From: Diacronema lutheri
Lineage: Eukaryota > Haptophyta > Pavlovophyceae > Pavlovales > Pavlovaceae
NCBI GenBank assembly: GCA_019448385.1
Contig: JAGTXO010000004.1
Location: forward strand, 1,364,001-1,428,000
Length of the DNA stretch: 64,000 bases
Reading direction: 5' to 3'
Numbering within the stretch: the stretch's first letter is position 1; the number at the start of each line of letters is the position of its first letter. This document shows positions 34,171 through 44,366 of this stretch, piece by piece. The position numbers and the translations under genes are program-made. The notes under the pieces were generated by a model that had not been told where the DNA came from, did no database searches, and saw nothing but the letters and a program-made list of their open reading frames with translations.

Positions 34171-37100
34171 GCCTCGGCTGCGTCGACCGGCCGGCGGTGC
34201 TCGTCGTGCAGCGCGCCGTGGACGCGCCCACGTCGCGCGTGCACGGGTGGTGCGCGCACGCGGCGGGCGCCGCCGAGTTTGACGAGGGCGCCGCGCACGG
34301 CGTGTTCAACGCGATCGTCGAGCGCGCGTGGGCGCTGCGTCCGGACCCGGCCGACGGCAGCCCGCCGCCCACGCGCACGTGGGAGGTCGAGCGCATCGCT
34401 GACGACGCGCCCGACCAGGCGGGCGTGGCCGCGCTGCGCGTGCTCTACGCGCTCGTCGCGGCGCACGGCCGCTACCGCTCGGCCGCCGCGCTCTCTGGCG
34501 CGCTCGCGCAGCTGCACGCGCCCGACGCCGCCGGCGCGCGCGCGGAGGTCGTCGCGGCGGCGTGCGCGGTGCCGCCCGGCGCGCGGCCGGGCGCCGCGCC
34601 GGCGGCCGCGCGGGACGACGCGAGGGAGCGCGCATGGGAGGGCGCTCGGATCGCCGCGCTCGCCGTCGGCGCGGACGCTGCGCGCAGGCGTGTCGCGCCC
34701 GTGCGCGCGCTCGTCGACGCGCTCGGCACGCCACCGACCTCGGCGATCACGGGCGGGCCGGCGGTGCGGCTCGCGGGCGCGGGCGACGGCGGCCACGGTG
34801 CACGGTGGGTGGGCGGGCAGGCGGCGACGCCCGCCGAGCAGCTGCCGAGGGAGCTGCTGCGCGCCTACCACGAGGCGGTGCTGTGCGTCACGCCCGGCAG
34901 CCTCCAGCTCGACTCGGCGGCGCTCGACGCGGTCACGCGGCCGCGCGAAGACGACACGCTGGAAGGCCTCCTCGCGCGCGTCAGCTGGCAGTGCGGCGCG
35001 AGGGCGAGCACGTGCGCCATGCTCGCCACGTTTTCCGAGCAGGCGGGCACCGGCTCGCGCGTCGCGCTCAAGGCCCTCCGCACGAGCTCCGACCTGGCCG
35101 GGCTGACGGCGGCTGCGGTCGGGCAGCAGGCGCCGCAGACGCCGCCGCCGCCGCTGCTCGTGATGCTCGGCCGCTGCCCCAGCCCGCTCGTCGGCGGCGG
35201 CCTCTTCCCGCCCGACCGCGCGACGGGCGAGCCGGCGGTGCACGCGGCGACGTCCGAGCTCGCCGTCGAGCTGCTGCGCGACGCGCGCGCGCTGGCCGGC
35301 ACGGACGGGCGGCTCGTCGTGCTGTGCCTCGAGGCGTCCAACCCGCTCTGGTTCTGCCCCAAGGTGCGCGAGCTCGAGCTGCCGCGGACGCGGTCGGACG
35401 GCGTGCGCGCGTCCGGCTGCACCTGCCCTGCGACGTGCAGCGATGCGCGCGGCGCGGCGGGTGGCGCTGCCCGCGGCGCATCGACGCGGCCGGCGGCGCG
35501 CGCGATCAACAAGGCGGTGCTCGACCACTTCGTCGCGCTTTTCGGCCGCGAGGGCTTCGCGACCTTTGAGTTTGCGGGCGGCGGCGAGGCGAGCTGGCTG
35601 TGCGACAGCGCGGCCGGCAAGACGACCGTCGCGGCGTGCGCGTCGCTCCCGCCGCGCATGGGCGATGGGCAGCTGGCCATCCGGCGGCACACGCTCGGCA
35701 CGGGCGCCGACGCGCCGGCGCACGCCGTCGTCTCGCTCCGCGTCGCGCACGTGAGCCACGCCATCCGCCGCGCGGCGGACGACGGCGGCGCGCGCGCCGA
35801 GCGGATGGCGCGCGCCGCGCGCGCGTTTTGCGATGTGGCGGCCGCGCTGCGCGTCGACGCGATCCTGGCGGAGGTGCCCGAGGACCGCCCGACGGGCACG
35901 CCCTTCCTTGGCGGGCTGCTCGAGTTTTGGAACAAACGCCACGGGAGCTCGACGGCGCCAGCCACGCTCGCGCTCGGAGACGTGCGCGAGGTGGCCAAGC
36001 GGACGGCCGACGCAGCGGCCGGCCGAGCGGACGAGGTCCCTGCGGCTGGCCGTCCGCAGGTCGCGGCGCGCGCGTGCGCTGGCGCGATTGGCGGCGGCGC
36101 GGGCGCGGCGGGCGCCTCGGACGCTGCGCCCCGTGCACTGGCGGGCGCGTCGGGTGCGCGCACGGACGGCGGCCCTGCCGACGCACCGCGCCAGCTGGAG
36201 AGCCGCTACGGCGAGGCGAGCAAGCTCGACCTACCCCAAGATTCCACTACGGGCTGCGTCCTCGACGCTCGCGAGGCCCAGGACCGCGCGCGCGTGCCTG
36301 CTGCGCCCGACGGCACAGCGCTGCGCCGCGTGCTCGACGCCGTCGGCGCGGGCGCGCCCGCGCAGCGCAGCCCGCGCTGGCACGACGAGCGATGGGAGGA
36401 GGTCACGGGCAGCAAGGTTGGCGACGTCGTGAACGACAACGCCGGCGTCGCGCACGAGACGCTCACCGACGAGTACGTGCACCGGCGGCGGCGCGAGGTG
36501 CGGACCAAGGCGACGACCGCGGGCATCCTCGGCGAGGCCGTCGCGCTGCGCAAGCTGGCGGCCGCGTACGGCATCACCGTCGTGTGCAACCTGCCGATGG
36601 TGCGTGCGGACCCGCACGACAAGAGCGCGCCGTTCGCCTTCTCGCCGGACGGGCTCGCCATCCTCCCCGAAGACAACGAGCAGGTCCTCGTCGAGGTGAA
36701 GACGCTCACCAAGGCGGACGCCAAGGCGCACGAGGACGGGCCGCCGCAGCCGCACCGCGATCAGCTGCAGCTCGGCATGCACGTCCTCGGCGTGCGCAAA
36801 GCGCTCTACGTGCAGTACCTCAGGCACGAGGACCGGATCGTCGTGCACGTCGTGACGCGCGGCGTCGGCTGGCTTGCATTCGCGCAGCCGAGGGTGCAGG
36901 CCTTCTGGGCGCGCGTCGTCGAGCGGCGCGCGCGGCTCGAGCGCGCGCGCGCCGACCACCCGGCTGCGAGCCGGCGGCACCGGCGGCAGCAGACGCCGGC
37001 CGGGCCGCCGCTCGTGCTCGCGCTGGACGGGCGCATCCCCGCCGCGCGCGCCGCCGCGCTGCACGCCGTCGCGCACGGCACCGCGAGCGCGGCGGCGGTG

Positions 37101-40100
37101 GCGGCGACGGCGGCGACGGGCGACGCGACGGCGTTGCAAGACGCGATCGCGGCGCTGCGCGCGCCCGTCGGCAATGCGGCGATCGACAGCGCAGCGCGTG
37201 CGGAGCGCGCGGCCGTCGAGCGGGCGATCGCGTACCTCGGGCAGCCGGCAGGCGACGCCGCCGCCCGCGGCACGGCCGAGGCGGCCGAGGAGGAGAGGAC
37301 GGTCGACGCCGACATCTGCGCGTTGCTGCACCAGCTCGGCGCGAGCGTGGCGCACGTGCACGTCGAGGACGCGGATTGCGTCACGCGTGAGCACTGGGGC
37401 GAGGCGGTGCTCGCTGCAGCGGGCGACCCGTCGAGCGCCCCCGCCATTTCGAGCGTCATCGTCGCGCACATCGTGCGGCTCGCCGGCTTTGGCGTCGAGC
37501 TCCCGCAGTCGATTCGCGTCGCCCCCAGCACGGCCGACTGGCACGAGGGCTGGCTCGACGTGCAGTGCGTGCTGCTGCGCACGCGCCGGCGCGGGCGGCG
37601 CGACGACGACTTTGTGGCCGTCGTCAGGCGCGGTGGGCGCTGGTTTGCGTGCGAGCCCGGCCGCGCGCGGCGGCTGCAGTGGCGGTCGGTCCTGCGCCGC
37701 GCGCGCGGCGGCGTCGACGGGACCGGCGAGGAGGCGTTCGCGGTCGTCTACGTGCGGCGCGGCGACGCGGCCGGCGACGCGGCTGGCGACGCGCAGGCCG
37801 AACGGGCGCGCGGCGGGCGCGCGCGCAGGCGCACGCGCGGCGGCACGCGCAAGCGCAAGCGCGGCGCCTCCGCCGGGCTCGAGGCGGCCGCGCCCGCCGG
37901 CGCGCCGGCTGCCGCGCCCGCCGGCGCGCCGGCGGGCGCTGCTCACCGCCCGCCCGCCATGCGCGCGACGGTCGCCGCGCGCACCACGCGCTCTGTGACC
38001 GACGCGCGGCACTCGGCGCCTGCCGCCACGGTTGCACCTGTCTTCGACTGGCGCGCCGGCCGCCCGCCCCCCGCCGCTCGAGCCCGCCACCCGCGGCCGC
38101 GTGGGCGCGCGCCACCGGGCAAGGCCTGGGACAGCGTCTCGGGTGCGTGGGCGGACAAGCCGACTGGTGCTGCCGTCGCCGGCGCGCCGCCGCCGCTGCC
38201 GCCCGCCGCCGCGCCGCCGCCCACCGCCGCGCCGCCGCCCGCCGCCGCGCCGCCGCCCGCCGTCGCGCCGCCGCCCGCCGCCGCGCCGCCGCCGCCGCCG
38301 CCACCGGCGGCGCTCAACCGCTGGCAGCACGTCGGCGCGGGCGGCAGCGCGGCGGGCCGGCGGCTCGCGGCCATCGCACGGCGGCAGCGCGGCGTGCGCG
38401 CGCCGCCGCCCACCGCGCGCTTCCTCGCTACGCTGCCGCCACCGCCACGCGACGGCCTCGCGCGCACGAGCAAGCAGGCGCGCGCGAGGCGCAACGCGGA
38501 CGGACGGCCGGCGCACGCGCGCGCGGCCAACGCGCGCGCCTTCTACCGCGGCGTGGAGCTCGGCGTGCACGCGACGCGCGCCATCGTCGACGCGCGCCAC
38601 GCCGACCTGCCGCAGGCCGTCTTCGTGGCGGAGGCGCGGGCGATCGTCGCGCGCTCCGCCGGCGGCGGCGTGCTGCTCGCGCCGGACGACGTGCGCGACC
38701 TGTGCGACGCGCAGACGGACGCCGATCGCGCTGCGATCTGGGCGTCGGTGGGCGCGCACGAGGCGACGCGCATCTTCGCGCTCGTCACGCGCAACGCGAG
38801 CTTGGCGGGCGCGGCGCTGCTCGTGCTGCACACGCCGGCGGGCGCGCCGGCGCGCGCGCTCGGGCTCGTGGCGACGCGCTCGCGCGCGCCGTCGACGGGC
38901 GCGCCGCGCGACGCGCACAGGGCGCTGGTGCAGCGGTTGGACGTGCTGATGGACGCGATCGCCGCGGCGCGAGGCGCGTCGCCGCTCGAGCTCGAGCTCG
39001 CGCTCGCGCCCGAGCCGCAGAGCGCGTGCAACGCGCGTGCGGCCGCGCTGCTCTGCCTGCAGGCCGTCGCGGACGCGAGCGGCCGTCCCGCCGCTGAGGA
39101 CGCGCTGGCCGCGCTCGACGACGCGCGCGGCATCGACCGGCACTGCCACGCCGTCCGGCAGCAGATCGAGGCGAAGCTCGCGTGGCGGCGCGCCGACGGC
39201 GACGTCGGCGTTGACGGCGCCGACGGCGCGCCCGCGCTCGCGCCTGCCGCCGCACCGCCGGCGTGCGCGCCGGCGCACGCTGCCGGCGAGGCGGCGGTCG
39301 ACCAGGCGATCGTCACGCGGGTGCGCGACGCGCTGCGCGCGTGGGCGACGACTGGCACCGCGCCCAGCGCGGCGGTGCTCGACGACGCCTGCGCCGCGTA
39401 CACGGCGCGCGCACGCGCGCGCAAGGACGCGCGCACGGCGCTGGGCCCGACGCGCGCGGCCGAGCTGCTCGCCGCGGCCGCGCGCGGCGGAGCCGACGGG
39501 GCGGATGCCGCGCGCGCGCTGCTCGGCGGCACGCCGCGCCTGCTCGTCGTGCTCCTCTGCGTGCCCGTCGCCGCGCCGTCCGGCGAGCCGCCGCGCCCGG
39601 TCGGGCTGCTCGTCGCCGACCGGCCGATGGACGACTCGCGCCCGGCCGCGCTCGTGCGCTACGACTTTGCGCCGCTCGACGCGGACGTGGCCGTCGCGGT
39701 CGGCGCGCATGCCGTCGCGCTGGCCAGTGCGATCTGGGCGCTGCTCGCGGCCGAGGGGGAGCCGCGGCCATCGCCCGTCGTGCGCTCGCAGCCGCGCGGC
39801 GGCGACGATGGCGCGCGTGCGCTCGCAACGTTCGCGTGCCTCGACGCGCTGATGACCGCCAGCGTCGGCGCGCACGGCCTCGCGGGCGGCGCGGGCATGC
39901 TGCCCGCGCTGGTCGCGCGAGGCGCCGCGGCCGCCCAGCGCGAGCGGCAGCTGCGCGCGGCCGCCGAGAGGCTGGGCGGCACGGTCGCTGGGTGGCCGGA
40001 CACGGGCGCGAGCGCGGCGGGCGCGAGCGTCGACGAGGAGGCGCGCACGTACGAGGTCGAGGCGGTCGTCGACGAGCGCCGCAAGGCGGGCAAGAGGGTG

Positions 40101-42990
40101 ACGTTCCAGTTCCGGATCAGGTGGCGGGGCTACGACGAGAGCGCCGACACGTGGGAGCCTGAGGCCAACGTGAGCAGCGACCTCGTCGCCCAGTTCCGCA
40201 AGACGCGCGACGAGCAGAAGCGGCGCGCGGGCGGATCGGGCAGCGGCAGCGGCGGCGCGGGCGCGGCGTCGGCATTGGCGTCGGCGCCGCTTCGCGCGCA
40301 CGGCGTGTCGGGCGCCGCGGGCGAGCGCGCCGCGGCGGGTGCCGCCGCGAGCGCGCGCGACGCCGCGGGCGCGCGCGCGCCGAGCGTTCCCCGCGCGCGC
40401 GGCGTCGAGCGCGCGCGCGTGGACGAGCCCGCTGCGCCGAGCGCGCGCGCCGCCGGCGGCGCGACGGCGCGCACGCGCGGCAGCGTGCTCCCGGGCTTCG
40501 TGGTCAAGCGCTCGACGCTCAACGCGGGGCCGCAGGCGGTGACGGCGCAGCCCGGTGCGCGGACGGAGCTGCGGCGCATCGCGGCGGCCGTGCACAGGCT
40601 CACGACACAGGCGTACCGCGTCATCAACAAGGTGGTGCGCGACGAGGCTGCGGTGGCGAGCGCGCAGGCCGTCGGCGCGGCGTCGGGCGGCCCGTCGACC
40701 AGCGTGCACACGTCGACCACGATGGACAAGGGAACCGTCCGTGCGATCTTCTCGGCCATCGGCTGGCACAAAGACGAAAGCAGGTACGGTGCAACGCCCA
40801 CGGGCAGGCCCACCGAGCAAGCCGCCGCGCAGACCAAGGCGGCGACGGCGCGCGCCGTCGGCGAGATGGCCGAGGGCGTCCAGCCCGTCTGCGCGGTGGG
40901 CCTCACGGAGATCCTCAGGGAGGAGGCGACGCAGGTGTCCACCGCGTGCCTGATGCACCCATCGCGCGTCGTGAACGGGCTGCTCCGCGACGTCGTCCGC
41001 GCGGCAGTCGAGCGCGACGAGGCGCTCGTCGCGCTGCCCGAGATGCAGCGAAACGTGCGCGTGCGCGAGCTGTGCGAGCGGCTGCTGCGCGGCGACGTGG
41101 AGGGCGCGCGCGTCGGCTGCCCCGCCGCGCTCGACCGCCACCTGCCCGACATGGTCCTCCACAAGATCGACTACAAGTGCACGCCCACGAAAAGGTGGAA
41201 CTACGACCGGCACACGACGCGCTACTTCCTCGTGCAGATCCGCAACCTGCAGCACGTGGCCGAGGGGCAGGCGCTGCTCTGCCGGCTCGCGCACATCCAC
41301 ACGCAGCTGACCGGACGGCCGCCGCGGTACAATGTGGCGCCACTGCGCACGCACAATGTGCGCGCGAGGCGCGGCTGCCGCTGCCGCCGCCGAGCGCCCA
41401 AGCGCGCGCGCCGCCGCCGTGCGCGCCGCCCCGCGGCCAGGTTGGTCACGCGCCCGCGCGCTCGCATGCCGCGCGCTGCGCGCAGGTGCCGCGCAACGTG
41501 CGCCTCACCGCGAACGCCATCTGGGAGACGCTCCCGGACGACGAGCGCAAGGAGCTGCGCGCGCGGCTCAAGGCGCTGGACCTGCGCGACCACGATGGTG
41601 AGCCGATCAGGTGGACAGGCACAAACGGCAACACCCCGCCGATGTCGGACGTGCGCGTCAGGTACGCGGTCTTTGCGACGCGCTTCGACATCTCCAACCG
41701 CGTCTTCGACTACGCCGGGCGCGAGCGGCCGCCGGCCGATCTGCCGTGGCACGCGCGGCGCTCGTGGGTTGGCCTCGCGCCGCTGCCGCGCGTGCCGCTC
41801 CCGGGCCGGCAGCCCGTCACGTCGGTGGTGACGGACGGCGTCGCCGTGCACGCCGTCGGGACCGTCCTCGTGCCGAAAGCGCAGGCGCCGGCCGGCGGCT
41901 CGGGCGTCCTGCACCGCTGGCGCCGGCCGGACGGGCGCATCGCCGTCGCGCTCGGCTCCGAGCTGCGGCGGGCGATCGACGTCGAGGCGGCGGTCGTCGT
42001 CGCGGCCGACCCGAACATGGGCAACATCACCACCTACTCTGCGCACGTCGGGCGGGCGGCCGTCTGGCGGCAGTTCACGCAGCGCGCGCGCGCGCGCGCC
42101 GCGGGCTTTGCGCGCGAGACGGCCAAGACCAACGCGGCGCGGCGGCGCGTGCGCAAGGACGGGCGCGGCGAGGAGTTCAGCGTGGAGGCGGACGAGGCGC
42201 GGCTTGGCGAGGCGCACAGCGCCAAGGTGCTCGACGCGGGCAAATACATCGCCTTCCACCGCGAGAGCGCGCGGGTGCGCGAGCGCGCCGCCGAGCACGT
42301 GTACGACGCGCCGGCGCGCCGCAAGGAGCGCTGGCGGCGCGACAGCGGCGGGCGGTCCAACGCGGCGTGCGTCGCCGAGGCGCTCATCGCGGCGCACTGC
42401 GTCGACGGCGTGACGCGCGACCGGCTGCTCGTGTGCGTGGGCAAGTGGCTGCGCGACCACAAGGGCGCGCAGCCCAAGGGCGCGCCGCCCGCCTTCCAGG
42501 TGGGGCTGCTGCGCGAGCTGCGGCGGCGCGGCGTCGCGGCCGTCTTCGTGCCCGAGCCGTACACGTCGATGCATTGCTCGATGCCGCGGCTCGCCAAGGG
42601 CGGCAGGCTGCAGCGCTGCGGCGCGGAGCTCGCGCAGAACCCGCGCCTGCCCGTGGCAAAGGGCGGCACGCGCACGGTGCACGCGCTCGTCATCTGCCCG
42701 GCGTGCAACGGCGGCAAGAAGCCCGTGCACCGCGACTACAACGCCGCGCGCAACATCTTCTACGACGTGCACGACATGGCGGCGCACGCGGCCGGGCGCG
42801 ACACCACGTCGACGCCTGAGCGCTTTGCCCTCGTGCTCGCCTGGTGGGCGCGCGGCGAGGTGTGGGAGCGTGAGGAGCGCATGGTGCACGGCGAGGGCGA
42901 CGACTGCGACGACGAGTGCGACGGCGACGACGAGGGCGACGACGAGGGCGACGACGACGACGACGACGACGGCAGCGGCGACGGCGGCGG

Positions 42991-43023
<33 letters not shown>

Positions 43024-43210
43024 AGGCGGCGGCGGCGACGACGACGATGACGGCGGGGGAGGCGGCGGCGGCGACGGCGGTGGCGACGACGGCGGCGGGC
43101 GCGGCGGCGGTGGCGGCGGCGGCTCTCGCGCCCGCACCCCCGCCCGCGGAGCTGCCAGCGCCAGTGCCGGCGGCGGCAGCGCGCGCGGGCCGAAGCGCGG
43201 CCGGCGTTGA
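33690..43210 (+). CDS. YqaJ nuclease - chromodomain - Fanzor (TnpB-like RNA-guided nuclease) ORF, one intron
   Basis: Fanzors are eukaryotic relatives of TnpB/Cas12 that cut DNA guided by an RNA encoded beside the gene. One frame runs from 33690 to a donor at 41357/41358; a 128-bp intron (41358-41485, GTGCGCG...GCGCAG) joins in phase 0 to the frame ending at 43210. YqaJ-type nuclease: FSPDGLAIL (Asp 36648), VLVEVKTL (Glu 36693, Lys 36699), PHRDQLQLGMHVLG. Chromodomain 40.04-40.23 kb: YEVEAVVDER, FRIRWRGYDESADTWEPEAN. Fanzor from about 40.48 kb (VLPGFVVKRSTL): RuvC-I VVVAADPNMGNIT (Asp 42008), EPYTSMHC (Glu 42554), cysteines at 42575, 42617, 42695 and 42704, and HRDYNAARNI (Asp 42734). Asp-to-TS distance is 185 residues, inside the published D-x(125,275)-[TS][TS]-C4-RD pattern. 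The last ~100 residues are Asp/Gly repeats. The true start Met is uncertain. Confidence 0.75.
42890..43135 (+). repeat. GAC/GGC trinucleotide tract, Asp/Gly tail of the Fanzor frame
   Basis: Almost pure GAC, GAG and GGC codons encode alternating Asp and Gly runs right behind the nuclease domain. The tail is strongly acidic at first and Gly-rich later, ending in a short basic SRARTP/GPKRGRR segment that could act as a nuclear signal. Confidence 0.85.
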
Positions 43211-43643
43211 CGCACGGCCGAGCCGCGCAGCGGTCGACGCTTTGCGGGCTCTGCCCAGGTCGCGCGCGGCTGGCGACGCGTACCGCATTCGGCACGCCCG
43301 TGCACGCCGCCACCCGTGGCCGAGCGCGCCGCACCAGCCGGCCCGCTCCAACCGCCGTGCGGATCACGGACGCTCGCTACGGCTCGTCGGCGCGCGTCAC
43401 CTGCGCCGGCGGCCACGGCGCCGTCTGCTCCGGCCTCGTCGCGAGCAGCCCGACCGCTGCTCGCCGCCCGCACGCCGCCGCAGCAACGCTGCGCGTCGTG
43501 CTCCCCCGCTCGCCAAACGCGAAGAGCTCCCTCACAAGGACGTCCTTCCGAATGGCCCGCGCTGCACTCGGGGCGCTCGATCGTGCCCCTGATCGGATTT
43601 GGCTTGACCATCTATACGCTCTCCCTTTCGTTCTTTGAAAGAA
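43211..43643. other. Region 3' of the Fanzor frame; place to look for the guide RNA and the element's right end
   Basis: In TnpB and Fanzor systems the guide RNA usually overlaps or follows the 3' end of the nuclease gene. This 430-bp stretch lies between the Fanzor stop and the stop of the next (minus-strand) gene. A plus-strand frame without ATG is open through it, but I see no domain. No clear hairpin, terminal repeat or target-site duplication was found by eye. Confidence 0.3.
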
Positions 43644-44366
43644 TTAGGCAAAGCAAAACTCCTCGGCGACCGCGGCGGTGCCGAGTGCCTCGACGGCGTG
43701 GCACCAGCTCTGCTTCGCGTTGGCGACGGCGTCGGCCGTCTTGGCCTTGTACTCCCTGTGCTCATGATCGTGCGCGTGCAGCACGCGGAAGAAGATGTTG
43801 CCGATGTCCGATGTGAGCAGGCGGTACGCACGGTACTTTGGCACGGAACCATCGAGGAGCGCTGGGTCGATCTTGTCAAAGATGGCGGCCGTCGTGTGCG
43901 CCGGCACGTCTTCTTGCGCGCACATCTCCCACGCGAGCCCAAGCAGGCTCACGTCGATGCCCAGCTCGGCCGGCTTGCACTCGGCGACCCTGAGGAACTC
44001 GTTGAGCAGGTCTGCCGGCTTCGTCGACTTGACCTTGTTGTTGGGCGGAAAGGCGACGTGGATCGCCTTGGCGTTCACGATGTGAAGCCGCTCGTCAGCG
44101 TCTATGAGGTGGTACACCACGCCTTTTGTGCTGCTTGGCTTGGCAGACTGCACGAGTCCGAGCATCGGCCGACCTTTGCCGTCGTCAAACTCGCAGATCG
44201 AGCCCTCCGAAAGCGCACGCGCAGCAGGCTTCGCGTCGGTCTTCATGGAGACAGCGCGCGCGACGTGCGGCCACGCATACGCGCTCGCGCGCGAGATGCG
44301 CGCGGGCGGCTGGTGCCACGCCACGGCGGGGCTCAGCGCGGCGAGGACGAGGGCGAGACGTGTCAT
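43644..44366 (-). CDS. Stand-alone RNase II/R N-terminal-type domain, organelle-targeted
   Basis: A protein of 240 residues. The first 20 (MTRLALVLAALSPAVAWHQP) are a signal-like helix, followed by a Ser/Ala/Arg stretch as in complex-plastid targeting. The body (GSICEFDDGKGRPMLGLVQS, VVYHLIDADERLHIVNAKAI, ADLLNEFLRVAECKPAELGI, AAIFDKIDPALLDGSVPKYR, LLTSDIGNIFFRVL) matches the N-terminal region of chloroplast RNR1-type exoribonucleases, which precedes the S1 and RNB domains there. Here the frame stops before any RNB domain. Either the gene is a stand-alone domain or the rest was displaced; the mobile island ends within about 430 bp of its stop. The Met at 44366 is chosen because it begins the signal helix; an upstream Met at 44444 would add 26 unrelated residues. 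Confidence 0.6.
   Translation of the reverse strand: MTRLALVLAALSPAVAWHQPPARISRASAYAWPHVARAVSMKTDAKPAARALSEGSICEFDDGKGRPMLGLVQSAKPSSTKGVVYHLIDADERLHIVNAKAIHVAFPPNNKVKSTKPADLLNEFLRVAECKPAELGIDVSLLGLAWEMCAQEDVPAHTTAAIFDKIDPALLDGSVPKYRAYRLLTSDIGNIFFRVLHAHDHEHREYKAKTADAVANAKQSWCHAVEALGTAAVAEEFCFA

Larger units (their letters stand above)
24414..43210 (+). mobile_element. ~18.8-kb plus-strand block with Ulp1 proteases, YqaJ nuclease, chromodomain and Fanzor
   Basis: Three very long frames follow one another in the same direction with short overlaps and carry, in order: a Ulp1-type protease (about 24.5-25.0 kb), an unknown domain (25.7-26.5 kb), coiled coil and one membrane helix (27.4-28.4 kb), a second Ulp1-type protease (about 31.9-32.4 kb), a YqaJ-type nuclease (36.3-36.9 kb), a chromodomain (40.04-40.23 kb) and a Fanzor nuclease (40.5-42.9 kb). 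Long Ala, Pro and Asp/Gly tracts from trinucleotide runs separate them. No capsid, DNA polymerase, integrase or DDE transposase was recognised. The antisense strand is also open for long distances because of base composition, so the case rests on the domains. Ends are not defined; terminal repeats were not found. Confidence 0.6.

Noticed and set aside
36231-41354. 1,707-codon open frame on the minus strand opposite the YqaJ/Fanzor frame
   Set aside because: It is the antisense of a GC-rich coding frame; its product is Arg/Ala-rich with no domain. Openness is due to base composition.
24414-43210. Polinton/Maverick or giant-virus insertion, because of the Ulp1-type protease and YqaJ nuclease
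   Set aside because: No protein-primed polymerase, retroviral-type integrase, packaging ATPase or capsid domain was recognised and no terminal inverted repeats were found. The parts present also occur in plain DNA transposons.
24414-43210. KDZ-type (Kyakuja-Dileera-Zisupton) transposon, which also carry Ulp1 domains
   Set aside because: I could not find a KDZ transposase core or its zinc motifs in any of the three frames.
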